Shown here piece after piece: positions 1 through 51,092 of a stretch of DNA of 64,000 bases. The stretch covers positions 9,414,024 to 9,478,023 of the forward strand of contig NC_053115.1 of the NCBI RefSeq assembly GCF_010015445.1. Direction: 5' to 3'. Position 1 is the stretch's first letter. Each line of letters opens with the position of its first letter. A model generated the notes under the pieces. The model had not been told where the DNA came from and ran no database searches. It saw nothing but the letters and a program-made list of their open reading frames with translations. The stretch comes from Perca fluviatilis. Its lineage: Eukaryota; Chordata; Actinopteri; Perciformes; Percidae. Position numbers and translations under genes: made by a program.

Positions 1-3000
1 GCTGTTTTGATTTCCCTTCATCCATTCTTCTCTATTTCATTCTCTTTTCTGCTTTGATCTGCTGTGCAGGCGAGGATGCAATTTGCCAGCTGAGCTCACC
101 TTAGAGGAATCTTATAAGAATGTAGCTTTGGGTAAACTTGTCCTGCCCCCATGGCCATCTAGCCACCTAGCCATCCCATCTTCCATCCATTGATTTAGCC
201 ATCCTTCCATCCATCCATCCATCCATCCCTGCCTTCTTTCTTCCGCCCCCTCTTTCACCCCCCCCTCCCTCTCCGCTTATTTCCCAAAGCAGCAAATAAT
301 CCCCTGCACCTGCAAAAGCTCCGCACACTGCAGCCTGCCAAGAGTAGAGCGTGTGACCTTGCCTCCATGACCACAGAGTCTGGGAGAAAGAGAGAGAAAT
401 GTCGAGAGAGAAAGAGAGTGTTGTCGATAGAGAAGGATGATGAAAGAGCGAGAAAGAGGGAGGGAAACAAAGAGAGAGAGAGGATTGCAGTTAGTGATCA
501 GACACATTGAAAACACATTGTGAACCTTGGTCTGCTCAGGGGTCCAGGCTCGCGGCTGGGAACCAGGCTGCCCGGCTATTTTTGTGTTGCCTCGTCTCCC
601 CAGCGATGTCATTCTACTTGTTTCCCAAGAACTGGGACGGGACAAGATAGGAGGCATGAGAATATGCTGCAGCGCTCCCAACTCCATCACCTTTACACAT
701 TTTGTCCAGATGCCATCATGTTGAAGTACAGTAGGTCATCACATATCAACACATTCTTTCATTGGTTAACAGGTATGTATTGAAGAACTAAACAACACAT
801 ATTTGATTAGTAGAGTCGTATAAATATACGCTATACACCAAGGGTCTCAAATTACATTGGGGCCACTGGTCAGGTTGTTCTGTCCAAGTGGGACCACTTG
901 AATACCCAACAGAAAAAAGAAAAAGTTGCAAAACTGCAACTATATACTGTACACTCGTAAGCTGAGCAACTGGCATTTACTTCTTCTTTCCCTCGTACAT
1001 AGTATACTGTTTTGCATGTTTAGTAGTGTAACGATGCTTGAGATTGTATTCCCGGAGAACGGCAGCTAGAAGTGGCAACAAATTAAATATAAAATAATTA
1101 GCTGTCCACACCTCTTGAAACCGTCTTTGTGGGTCTGCAAACGTCACAGGACTGCTTGCCCAAATGCAACCCGGCTACTGAGTAAAACCACCTGATGTTT
1201 TTGTTTTGAGAATGAACTCTTTGTCTCTTTTTCTCCCCCGACTAGCTTCAGCAAAGCGATGAGGAGATTGACTATGCAAGGTTAGTCGTCGTATGAAATC
1301 CATGTGGACAGCTGGGCTGCCTCGGGCACTGCAAGGTATGATTACTTCTCAGGGAGAGCAATTGAGCAACAGCATGGAGCGATTACTAATATTTTCTTTG
1401 TCCATTCCCCCCCCCCCGCAAGTTGAAGCGGTTGCATGTTATCTCATTCTCCTCCGATCTCACACACACACACACACACACGTGGAAATCACAAACACCA
1501 CCACAACACACGCAAACACAAACACGTAAATACACAGAGTTATTAGAAAGAAAAGGAGAAGAACTGGCAGAGAGTGTGTACGAGCTCAGGATATGTCATG
1601 TGTATTCGATTAGAGGGCAGATTAAAAAGGAGATTTTGTTTTCCACATCAAAGGCCTCGCGCTGGGGGATTCCTCTCTGTCTCTCTCCCTCTCTGAGTCT
1701 CTCCATCCCTTCCTCTTTGTTTCATGAATAAATAATAGGTAGCAAACCTGGGAAAACAAACTTTTTGACCTTTGAACCCTCGTGTCAGGGTCAGAGTTTG
1801 CACCTGGACGACTTCCCACAGGAAAGAGTTGGTGGGTATGCGTGCATGTTAGTACATCCCGTATGTGCAGGGAGACGTTTGTAAGTGCATCTCATTGGTT
1901 TCATTTAAGTTCCCATCATGCCATTTGATGCATAATTCCTTGAATTTTCTGTGGCTCTTTCTTGGTGTTCACACATAACCTAAAAGTGTTACACCCTCCT
2001 GTTTTGCTAATGTTTCTTAAGGTCAGAACAGATGGGGTCTTACTCTACAGTTGCTGTTGGGGAAAAACAACATAGTGAAAACCACACCATTGTGGAATGA
2101 ATGGGTGAAAGAACAGTGGATTCACATGGATAAGGAAGTCTGGTGTGAAAAAAATAAATCTCTGCGTAGCGACCAATGTCTAAAATCATTTCATATCGTG
2201 GGATTGTCTGATGAATTTTTATAATTCCCGGACTTTTCCTGCCTGGAATTTGCCTCTCCATGATAGCCCAGAAATTTGAGGGCGAGTTGAACTTAATGCA
2301 CCCTACAAAAGGAATTGTCTGCTTACTCCTCTTCCAACAGGCCTACAGCAGTTGGTTGGTTTTCTCCCTTTTCCTCTTTCTGATTCTCTCACTCACAGCT
2401 GTGCTGGCTCGGTGTGAAATAAAAAGAAAAAAAACCATAACTCAGCACATTACTATCCCACAAAGCAGATGGGAGATCTTGCCACACACATGTACTCACG
2501 CTCAAATTCCTACACTATGGCTCTTTTTTTTTTATCCTGTTATTCTTAATTGTAAAAGCCTCTGAACATCTTGGTGGTCACTCTAAAAAGAATGGCAGTA
2601 AAAATCTGTTTGCTTGCAAGAAGCTGCTTTTTCTTCGCCCTCCTCGACTAGTCAGCTAGTCTCTGCCATTGTAACGGAGGAAACGCCTCATTAGCTATTC
2701 AGAGCACCATGTTAATACAGAGGATACATATAGGGAGGGCTGGGAGTAGGGAGCCAATAGATGGAGAAGAGGACAAGGAGAAAGAGGAGAGGAGAAGAGA
2801 AGAGAGGTCCAGATTCCAGTAGTTCAGCTCTCCGCCAACGGACGTGTCCAGATGGCCTGGAGAGAGAGGGCCTTTGACTGAAGGACAAAGAGACACTTGT
2901 GAACGACAAAATCTAACTCTTGCAAATGCACAGACACACACATACATATACACACACAGCTGTGAAGTGTATTGTTCGTCTTAGCTGGCCGTTAGCTCCT

Positions 3001-3505
3001 AACATTGATGGAATGTTCGACTGTCCGCCTCTCGCGCCCTTGAGACATGATGTCACTCCTGCAAAACGCCGTCTTCTCAAAGAGGAACAGCTTTTTATGT
3101 GTTCAGGGCCACACAATGAAAAGAGAAAGAGGGCACGGAGAGAGAAGGGAGAGATAAAGATATAGAGAGGAAGAGAGATGAAAAAAGCAAAAAAAAAAAA
3201 AAAAAGAGACAGATATGCCGGACCGGATATTCTCGTGATAAATTGAAGGCCAGTTTGATGGTAGTCGTGACAACCCATTAAAGCGGAGCGTAAAGTCCCA
3301 TTTTGGCCTTCCACAGGGGGTTAGGGGATGCAGAGGGTCAGCCCGCTGTAAATGTGTCCGAGCGTAATCACACTATTATAACTTTACTACGGATTTATAA
3401 CTGAGAATAATTACTGTAAATGATAGTGTTTAGGAAGAGGGGGGATAAAACAGATGGATAATAAAGTCAGTTAGACAAACATTTACGTCAAGATCTGATA
3501 CATAC
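1..3505 (-). other. slc25a26 intron 6 (partial), mostly simple sequence
   Basis: No exon is recognised on either strand. The stretch holds (CATC)n at about 205-228, a GA-rich tract at about 372-482, a short (CA)n at 1461-1481, a GA-rich tract at 2755-2812, a GA-rich run at about 3117-3180 and poly(A) at about 3190-3204. The rest shows nothing that could be assigned. Confidence 0.6.
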
Positions 3506-42010
<38,505 letters not shown>

Positions 42011-42240
42011 GCTCCGCTCTCAAAATATTCTCTTGTCAGTTGTACAGCCCGTACATTTGCAACTGTTGAGGATGTTTGACACTCGACTGTTATCAAAACA
42101 TGCCTGTGTCAAGGACGCTGCCATCTTGGTTGAATTACTTCCGCGTGACGTCACGACGCATGGTAATCACGTGACGTCGAACGCTGTTGAGTACATTTCT
42201 GTCACTTTACTAACTCAGGTTGAATACTAATGTTATATTG
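42011..42240 (-). promoter_or_regulatory. slc25a26: slc25a26 5' UTR and TATA-less promoter
   Basis: Upstream of the start codon is a cluster of housekeeping-type motifs. There is a YY1-type GCTGCCATCTTGG at 42117-42129, an ETS/GABP-type ACTTCCG at 42137-42143, and a perfect CRE TGACGTCA at 42146-42153. An E-box CACGTG at 42168-42173 overlaps a second CRE half (TGACGT, 42172-42177). No TATA box is seen. ETS plus YY1 plus CRE is common at promoters of nuclear genes for mitochondrial proteins. The transcription start cannot be fixed from sequence alone. Confidence 0.7.
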
Positions 42241-42475
42241 GGTTGTCAATGTGCAGGCATTAAGGGGTCGTGTGTAGAAATTTGCAAATAAAAATACTGA
42301 ACAAAGAAATACCTACTACTAAAGAATACTCAAATGCAGTATCCGTGCTCATGATGCATTGAACTTTGGTAGAACTTTGGGGTTCTTACACAGCGCAGCC
42401 ATGATATGCCCAAAAAAAGGTGAAAATCATCATCAATTGCTCTTTTGCTCCCGTGAGCAGAATACGGTTGGTTAA

Positions 42476-43149
42476 AGCGCCCATGTTATGCTCATTTTCA
42501 GGTTCATAATTGTATTTTGAGGTTGTACCAGAATTGGTTTACATGGTTTAATTTTCAAAAAACACCATATTTTTGTTGTACTGCACACTGCTGCAGCTCC
42601 TCTTTTCACCCTGTGTGTTCAGGTCTCTGTTTTAGCTACAGAGTGAGACATCTTACTTCTGTATCATCTTTGTTGGCACTCGCACATGCACAGTAGCTAG
42701 GTAAGGACCATAATCAGCTAGCTAGCTGTTTCCATAGACAGTAAAAGAAAGGCTATTTCTCTAACTTCAGTCAGTTGCAAGGCAGGATTAGCCGGGAGAC
42801 TTCTTCTAAACGAGGGCGCACTTCCAAATTTGCGTGGCTACCTGCAGAACAGGGACATGTAAGTAGTTCTTTTGTAGATTATGGTGAACTTGTGTGTGTT
42901 GTAGCAGTGTTTTGCCATTGAGAACGAGGTAGCATGCTAGTGGTTTGCCACCTCGTCTCGGCTACTGACGTAGAAAGCCCTGCAGATTTTGAACAGCTCA
43001 CCCGGACAGACATTCAGAAACCCGTATCTCACTCAAAACAGCATGGATGTTTTTTTTTCCAAGTCTGTATGCGTGTGGAAGCACCAGAGACACAAAATAA
43101 CACCCCAAATCCCAGAAAAAAGTGATTTTTTTTTCATAATATGGGCACT
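42476..43149. mobile_element. TTAA-flanked MITE, 674 bp
   Basis: The ends are AGCGCCCATGTTATG and CATAATATGGGCACT, flanked by TTAA (42472-42475 and 43150-43153). The first roughly 240 bp are related to the element at 60012, but the core is different. It lies about 230 bp upstream of the slc25a26 promoter motifs. Confidence 0.88.
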
Positions 43150-43153
43150 TTAA

Positions 43154-44815
43154 ACTTTTTCCTTCTTTCAATTCACTCCCATTGCTAGTGAAACAGGTCT
43201 CTAAATCACACTTTTGGCACATAAACAAACATTAACAATGCCGATTCTGTTAACATTTATCTTAACAGTTATGTTGCTTACGTTTAATTGCTTATTTACA
43301 ATTATAAGTAAAGGTACCAGGATTTGTCCTCTCTGTCTCCATGCAGCCATGAGGAGGCTGCACTTCATGTCCGTCATACGATATTGATTTGTACCGTTGA
43401 TTCAGAGGTGTGCTAGCTGTTTCTGTGGTGCAAACTAAGTCTCAAAGAAGGCACTGTACCTTGGCTTGCATTTGGAACATGCAGACACCTTGCAGCACAT
43501 AATATCTCAAAAGGCCTTGGATCTGCAAAGGCATGTGCACTTCCAATGTTCCATGCTCTCACTGGGTGTGACAGTCTGGCTTTGTTGGTTATGGCAATAA
43601 CAACAAAAAAAGCTACCTGGAAGGTTCTGCCACAGCTCACAGAGGACGTGTTGACATTGACCATAGCACCAAACGAGATACCTCAAAATGAAATACACAG
43701 CATTTAGAGGTTTCTGATCTTGCTCTATGACAGAACTAGTACATGCAACATTGTCAACATTTCCTGAAATAAACTTTTTGTGACATAAACATGTAAGGCA
43801 GATTCCACCAACTGTGACAGTGCCTGTCTGGAACAACATATGGGGAGGGCAGCTTACCAGGCAGGTTATGTGTGGGGACAGACACTACTGCCATCACCTG
43901 CATTACCTTCACCAACCAGCTGGAGTTGAACAAGACAGATGAGGGTCTATCTGAACCTCACTGGACCCCCCCCTAGCAGAGGCATCAAAAGGGTTGCGTT
44001 AAAGCGCTGCAAGTGCAAAGTGGCATCACTTGCTTGCACAGCTCTGTCTGTGTGAAGGCGAGTTCTGGTTTCCACCTCTGACAGAGAAAGAAAAATGAAT
44101 GACGTTTAGGCGGAAGAACCAGCCGAGGACACAAAGTCACATTTTTGAATGGTAGAAAAAGATTAGGCTACAATACTGTCTCAATACATTTAATGTAAAA
44201 TCTGGCACTATTAAGCCTAATTTTTCAATTTAATTTTACCACAAATGTGATACCACCGATTGATGTAATGGCACAATACATTTCCAGTGATATGAAAATA
44301 ACAAATGTATTAAAATTCTAAATAAGTTCTTCAGTGACCTACCTTCACACACACCTGTGTTGCCATCCCATAACTGTGAGCCCTTATATTCTTGCGTCTA
44401 ACCTCTCCCTCATGCTCCTGTTGAGTGAGTGCGCTGAGGCCGTGAGACTGGGTTGGCTCAGGTGAGTGTGTTATTTTCCAGTGACACGCAGACTGGGTTA
44501 TTTATGGGCTGCTGTCAGCCAGGCAGCGCCTCCTATTAAGGAAGAGCAGGCGAGGGGCCACCACCTCTTTATTCAGCCCGGACCCATTGATAACTGGGCT
44601 GACTGCGCCCAGTTTGAAGCTCGGTACCCGTCGTCCATCTTGTTGAAGTGGGTCTCACAGGGATCCCATTGGATGTGAGAGCTGCAGCTGGATCTGGACC
44701 GGGCTGCTGTCTCTGCTGTGTTGATTTGTATTAGGCCCGAGGATGGCAGTAGCATCACTTACACACTGCTTCGCATGCTTTTATTGTCTTGATGCAGCAT
44801 TTCATAAGATAGACT
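43154..44815. other. Upstream region, no gene recognised
   Basis: No exon or named repeat is seen. The segment 44400-44750 is unique-looking and moderately GC-rich, with AT-rich homeobox-like cores such as TTATTTATGG and CCATTGATAACTGG. It is a possible conserved regulatory element. Confidence 0.4.
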
Positions 44816-44819
44816 TTAA

Positions 44820-45721
44820 AGGTGCAGTAGGTAAGACTTATATAACTAACTTTCTGTCATATTTGCTGAAACTGACCCTATGTTCGAGTAGAACTACAGT
44901 ACAGGCCAAAAGTTTGGACACACCTTCTCATTCAATGCGTTTCCTTTTTATTTTCATGACTATTTACATTGTAGATTCTCACTGAAGGCATCAAAACTAT
45001 GAATGAACACATATGGAATTATGTACTTAACAAAAAAGTGTGAAATAACTGAAAACATGTCTTATATTTTAGATTCTTCAAAGTAGCCACCCTTTGCTTT
45101 TTTATTAATAAGGGAAACAATTCCACTAATTAACCCTGACAAAGCACACCTGTGAAGTGAAAACCATTTCAGGTGACTACCTCATGAAGCTCATTGAGAG
45201 AACACCAAGGGTTTGCAGCGCTATCAAAAAAAGCAAAGGGTGGCTGCTTTGAAGAATCTAAAATATAAGACATGTTTTCAGTTATTTCACACTTTTTTGT
45301 TAAGTACATAATTCCATATATGTCCATTCATAGTTTTGATGCCTTCAGTGAGAATCTACAATGTAAATAGTCATGAAAATAAAGAAACACATTGAATGAG
45401 AAGGTGTGTCCAAACTTTTGGCCTGTACTGTACATGAAGCAGGTAATAAAAAAAATTTAAAAAAATCCAGCTCCTCTGGCACCACCTACAGCCTGTAGTG
45501 CAATTTGCAAAAATCCACAGCTCCCTGTTCAGATGCACCAATCAGGGCCAGGGGGGATGTCTGACTGCGTGTCAATCACTGCTCATGCACACGCATTCAT
45601 TCTCCCTTGGCTTAGGAGACCATTTTGTGCTTTAGCAGAAAGGGGGGAGGGACTGAGAAGTTGTCGATGTTCAAATTTTTTGGCTAAGTCCTGGATCTTT
45701 GCAATCCTACCTACAGCACCT
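44820..45721. mobile_element. TTAA-flanked MITE containing a Tc1 insertion
   Basis: It is bounded by AGGTGCAGTAGGTAAGA and TCCTACCTACAGCACCT, with TTAA on both sides (44816-44819 and 45722-45725). The Tc1 element at 44897-45430 splits it. Confidence 0.88.
44897..45430. mobile_element. Tc1-type element with about 205-bp inverted repeats
   Basis: The ends are CAGTACAGGCCAAAAGTTTG and its complement, with TA on both sides (44895-44896 and 45431-45432). The inverted arms (about 44897-45103 and 45228-45430) are nearly identical. The roughly 120-bp centre keeps a piece of transposase sequence reading MKLIERTPRVCSAIKK. It is nonautonomous. Confidence 0.93.
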
Positions 45722-45725
45722 TTAA

Positions 45726-46905
45726 AATATATTTCACTGCGTGTAAGGATGTCTTTGTTGCTGTGGTCTGCTTTAGGCATGTTATTTAATTCTGTTTTAC
45801 TCCACTGAACAAATGCAATGGTTATTTATTGTGACACACAATTTCATTACAGCCCATTCCTGAGGAAGACTTTACCTCAGTCCAGTCAATACAGCACATT
45901 AATTCTATGCCATACCTGAAATTGATTTTTTTTTTTCTCTGTTGTTGTCAAGAAGTTTGCAGTGTCCAGAGTCCTGTCTGTTCCATTATGTAAAGCCATT
46001 TCTCCCCCTGTCACAGCATGTCCTTGGTTATTGGGATATTTGTCATTTGTGCTCCAAATGCTCTATTCCTGTAAGTCTCACTAGACCAAACCTTAAAGTG
46101 GCATTCAAATGTACAAATCATAGAAGTTTCTTAACAAGACTGGACCACCTAGTATCAGTTTTTCAATAAGTGTATTACTTTTAAAAGTTGGCTAACTCTG
46201 TGCTTCTGAACCATTTAGTTATGTATTCAGCAGTGATGACACTATTTTACTTTTTAATGCTTACAAGATTAACGTCAGCTTCACCTAATGTGTTCCTGAG
46301 TGACTTTGACCAGTTATCCTATGCGTCAGGAGTGAAGCTTACAGTTTGAGGCCTATAGAAGAAATTAAATAGAGCAGCAACTGGTCTGCACCAACATGGT
46401 CTATGACTTTTTGATAAAAGCCCTGCGAGCAGTGGGTGAATTTATCTATAGAAGTTGATGTAAAAGCTGGCTAGATGAGAGTCGGAGTGTTCACTTACCT
46501 CTGTGTAAGGTCAATGAGAAGCACCCAGAGTCTGGGTAGATTTGCAGGGAGCACCATTGATCTTGACCCACTCAGAGTATGATCTCAGAGATAAAAGGGA
46601 GGAGACGAGAGGGGAACTTATTCACTGTCAGCCACAAGTCAGCAAAGGGCAATTCTAGCCTGCAGGCTGTCTTTGAAAAACTGAAGGGCAAAAGCGTGGA
46701 GGATTAAGCCACGATGTGGGGAGGGAGAGAAATGTAAGCAGCCATAAGGGTTATTGTAATAACACAGAGCCAACATCTATTGGCTTCACTCTCCTCTAGA
46801 GGTGTGTGTGTAAGTTGACAGCCAGAATGAACTCAGAGGCAAAAGGTTATGCAACTTGCACAATTGAAAGGGTGTTCTACCTGAAGTTTTTAGACACTTT
46901 CTGCC
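45726..46905. other. Upstream region, nothing recognised
   Basis: Unique-looking sequence without an exon, repeat family or notable motif. Confidence 0.4.

Positions 46906-46909
<4 letters not shown>

Positions 46910-46962
<53 letters not shown>
46910..46962. repeat. (GT)n microsatellite
   Basis: About 26 GT units are present. Confidence 0.97.
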
Positions 46963-46963
<1 letters not shown>

Positions 46964-47049
46964 TCAAAGTGAATAAAACAATATATGTCTGTGTGAATTA
47001 TTTTTCTTTGTCATTCTGCATCTGTCGGTTTTTATAAAATATGCCCATT

Positions 47050-47167
<118 letters not shown>

Positions 47168-48653
47168 ATTTCAGACAGGGCAGATTGCTTACATTTAAAT
47201 TCTTTAAATTCATTTTCATTACCTTCCTTTTAAAGGCCCAGTTGCTCCTTCGGACCAACAATTGTCTTTTTTTTTCTTGTGTGTAATTTGAGAAAGGACC
47301 ATCTGTAATGGTCATTATTTGTGAGCTGAGAGGAACACACATCTTGAGTCTGACACCGTGATGTTATTCATGAGACAGGGTGGTCGAGCAGCGCGGTAAA
47401 CTTCAGCCGAAACATAACTCTTGCTCATTAGCCGGCCTAACATTTGCATCATTAGGACACCGCAACAGCAGGGGTAGGAGGAAATACGACTAAGCGCCTT
47501 TCATATAACTCTTTGTTTTTACTCTCAGGATGATAGGCTACATGAGTCTGTGACAGGGAGGGAGAGCAGGAGGGAAGGGAAGGTGGGAGTGATGCTCCAA
47601 ATGAAGAGAGGAGGGAGGTGACAGGAGGAAAGGAAGAAGGTGAGATAAAGGGAGTAAAGGAGAGGAGAAAGGTTAGAGAGAAAGAGGAGAATAAAAGAAC
47701 ATTCATTATAAATTCACTGAATCGACAAGCTGTCAGGCTGCGCTGCCGTCTATGTAGCGTATAAGCCTCTGCTGCACTATTGACTCCTACGTCACACCCA
47801 AAACTTCTCTCTCATTTTCTCACCTTTGGCTGCATCCATATCACCTGTTTCTGCTCCACGCTCTCTGCTCTCTTGGATTGACCCTCCCGAGAGCTTTGCA
47901 AAGCCTTGTCATCATCCCATCTTCCCCTTCTCCTTTCTCCCCCTCTGCCCTCTCATCCCTACCAGTGAAAAATGAGCTGCCTGTAGCATATTGATCCCAT
48001 GCCTAGCTCCTGCCTAAAGATAGATGGCTCACAGACAAGGCAAAGCACTCCTGATGCCTCCATTCTCTGCTGCAGCAGCAGTGACAATGGCTTCACTGGA
48101 TGATATTGATTGCAGTGATCAATTTCACCACTATGCACGCTGATGGATTCTGTGCCCCGGTTGTCGTTGTTTCAGTAAGAGCAGGTGAGCTGAGGGAAGG
48201 GCTGTCACATTGAACTGTGATGGATTTGATTGGTCGGGGCGTGTGTAATCACATCTGGGTTATAGCTGTCCAGTGGCAGTGGCCACTATAGAGGCATCCG
48301 CTGTCCGAACCTTTTTCCCACACTGACAAAATCTCTGAAGATAAAGCTTTGAGTAGTATATGTCACCCTGTAGGTCCAATGTTGATTTTTGACACAACAA
48401 TTTCATTAGGCTACATTATAATGTTTATGTAGGCCTATTTATTGGCTAGCCACACTGGCGGAATGGCAATAGGCATGGCAATGTTTACCTGTGGGTTGGT
48501 TTGCCAAAACTTAATGTGTTTAATGCTAATTAGCTAATGTTAGCATGCTCGGCCCCTCACAATCATGTGCATCATGAATGTTGCCATTTGAGGTATTGTT
48601 TTTTTTATTGAAGTATGTGTTTTTTTTATTAATTGAATAAATGCATGAATAAA

Positions 48654-48655
<2 letters not shown>
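47168..48655. other. Upstream region with purine tract
   Basis: A GA-rich tract occupies 47552-47700. A pyrimidine-rich stretch lies at about 47870-47960. No exon or named transposon is seen. Confidence 0.45.

Positions 48656-48693
<38 letters not shown>
48656..48693. repeat. (TA)n microsatellite
   Basis: About 18 TA units are present. Confidence 0.97.
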
Positions 48694-48694
<1 letters not shown>

Positions 48695-49636
48695 AATAAG
48701 ATAAAAAAAAGACTAAGACTTTAAAAGATATTACAGAATAAAACTCCAAAAATGTTTGTTAAGAGTATACTGTATGTAAAAAAGGGACATTTGTTTTTTA
48801 ATTACTGTGTATCAGTATCTTTGTATCAATATTTAGCGTCCATTTAAAAATGTGTCTGAGAGCAAGTGCCATCCAGAATCAGATTACATTTATTATCCCA
48901 CACAGGGAAATTCGTTTGGTCCAGTGCTCCAGACATCACAAAGTCCACAGTAAAAACAAACACAGTAAGACCTCAACATGTGTAGACCGTGTCTCCCATA
49001 GAAATAAAATGTACATGGTGTCTCTGCATGTGCAGGCGCCACAATATGAGATGCGAGACAAAAACACGCCAACAGGTTGAATCCTCTCTGAAGAAATGTG
49101 CTGACTGCAAGCGGAAAAAAAATGAACAGCCAGTCTCCTCACAGAAAGCAACTAATACAAAATTATCTCAGAGGAAATACGGTATCTATTCATCACAACT
49201 AGTGTGGCTGACTTCCTCCCTCCACTGGTATTAACTGACTGGCCTTTTGCTGCTTTTGTTCCTTAGTCACAGATGGCACTTGCATTTGTCATGGCCTAAG
49301 TGCTGAGGAGGCGAAGGTGAGAGCACCCAAACAACAATACTTCACAAAGAGCTGCAAAATGAATCATGGGAGCTTTGTTTGCAGCATCCTGTACCCTTTG
49401 ATAAATCACTTCACCAAGTCTCACTTCTTTATAATTCACCACATATAGCTGCGCTTTGGATTTTCCATTAAAAACACACTTTTCTACCCTATGGATAACG
49501 CACATTCAATATGAGATGGTCTGATGGGGAAGAATGGGGGATGTTTCTCATGCTTGATTGATGAAACAACTTACCATAACATTTTATAACATTAAAGCAA
49601 CACCAAAGCACTTTTCCTCTTTCTGTCCCTCTACAG

Positions 49637-49756
49637 CAGGGGTGGGAAACAGATAATATCAATATTCAATTTTCATTTTTAGAACAGGCTTGAGGGCTAC
49701 TCATGTGGTCCTTGGGGGCTACCTGGTGCCCGCGGGCACCGCGTTGGTGACCCCTG
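49637..49756. mobile_element. 120-bp hAT MITE, 8-bp TSD
   Basis: It is bounded by CAGGGGTGGG and GTGACCCCTG, with the exact duplication CTCTACAG at 49629-49636 and 49757-49764. Confidence 0.88.
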
Positions 49757-49816
49757 CTCTACAGGTTGGAAGCAGAATTGTCTATTACCGTTCTCATTCG
49801 AACTACAGATCCGCTA

Positions 49817-50322
49817 ACCTGACTCCGCCAGATGGATTGCTTCACATTTGCTCGGCATATCCATCTGGGAACTTTCCGTTGGACAACTTTTAGGAAGGGG
49901 CGAAAATACTGGTTAGCTGATTGGATAAACCATCTGTCTATCACCACCTATGTTGGGGATAGATGGGCCAAATCAACCAATCAGATCAAACTCTTGCCGA
50001 AACCAGTCGGGAGAAGAGCAAAAACATCTTTTCCTCCGAGGAAAAGCCTCCAGTGCCGTTTTTTGCTCTTCTTTCAATGAAGGAATACTTTCTAATTCGG
50101 ATAAAACTTGCGTGATAGCTACGCTCATCTCATCCGTGGAAGCCGCCATGTTGTTTAGACTGAACAGTCGCTTCTCGTTGCGTCACACCTAAACCCGCTT
50201 CAAAACCAACGCTGAATGTTCGGTCGTTTGGCGAACGGCTCCAAATTTTCTCTATCTCAAGATGCCAGACTGATCTGCGAGTAGAAAACTGGAGCTCGCG
50301 AGATCAGGACGGTCTAACGAGG
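49817..50322. mobile_element. Nested element flanked by a 14-bp direct repeat
   Basis: CTACAGATCCGCTA occurs at 49803-49816 and 50323-50336. The sequence between includes AAAACTGGAGCTCGCGAGAT and is absent from the expected uninterrupted host. The ends lack clear inverted repeats. The class is unknown. Confidence 0.6.
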
Positions 50323-50674
50323 CTACAGATCCGCTACCCGACCTGGCAAACTTGCATAGTGAGGTTTTAGCAGATAGAAGGCCGCAAAGGGAATGCAGAA
50401 GTGCCGCTCACCCTGTTACGAGTTGATGAACCACTGAAACGATTTAGGAAACATTATTTTAAGGTACAAAATAATCTTTGGTGTTGCTTTAAAGTACAAA
50501 AAAACTAAAATCAGCATTTCCTTTAAGTTTTTCCTCTTCCTTGTGTAGCATACTATGCTCATTTCCCATTAGAGAACATTTTTGTGTGATGTGTGTCACA
50601 CACACCTCATTGACTCCACTAATGCCATTCTGTCTTTGTGTCTGCAGTGACAGATATCCCTGCCAGGCTTGATT

Positions 50675-50686
50675 GCCCTCTAGTGG
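50675..50686 (-). promoter_or_regulatory. CTCF-type core motif
   Basis: The minus strand reads CCACTAGAGGGC, an exact fit to CCASYAGRKGGC. Binding is inferred from motif only. Confidence 0.4.
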
Positions 50687-50973
50687 CTGATGCCTCAGTG
50701 TTGTTTTAACGCTTCACAAAACCTCGTGCTACACCGTACAACTTTCTCATGCATGTCTCTTTTAAGACTCTCTCACTCTTATATACACATACTTGAAAGT
50801 GACATTGGCACACACTGTCTTTCCTTTTTTGCCTATAGTGTCATGATGATTGCAGATAAGACACTAAAGATCTGCTGTAGTTGAGCAAGGAGGAATTTTT
50901 TTAATACCTTGGAATCAAGACAGTAAACTCAGTTTGGATCACTACTCCACCATTTCCTTGCCCCGTTTGGGAC

Positions 50974-51092
<119 letters not shown>

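Larger units (their letters stand above)
49596..50488. mobile_element. TTAA-flanked MITE with two nested insertions
   Basis: The 13-bp ends AGCAACACCAAAG and CTTTGGTGTTGCT are perfect and flanked by TTAA (49592-49595 and 50489-50492). A 120-bp hAT MITE and a 506-bp element flanked by a 14-bp direct repeat are inserted inside. Confidence 0.87.

Noticed and set aside
70..131. Plus-strand exon-like segment between CTGTGCAG and GTAAAC
   Set aside because: Splice-like ends and one open frame exist, but the peptide (RGCNLPAELTLEESYKNVA) matches nothing I know. It does not join in frame to the next candidate at 1246-1280, and it lies within an slc25a26 intron on the opposite strand.
1246..1280. 35-bp plus-strand exon-like segment (LQQSDEEIDYA)
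   Set aside because: It is short, is phase-incompatible with 70-131, and has no supporting neighbours.
1..3505. Remaining slc25a26 exons (third carrier repeat) or the 3' end of LRIG1
   Set aside because: No segment resembling the third P-x-D-x-x-K signature or LRIG1 was found. They probably lie to the left of the window.
46399..46464. Short frame MVYDFLIKALRAVGEFIYR
   Set aside because: It is under 25 codons, with no splice sites in phase and no recognised homologue.
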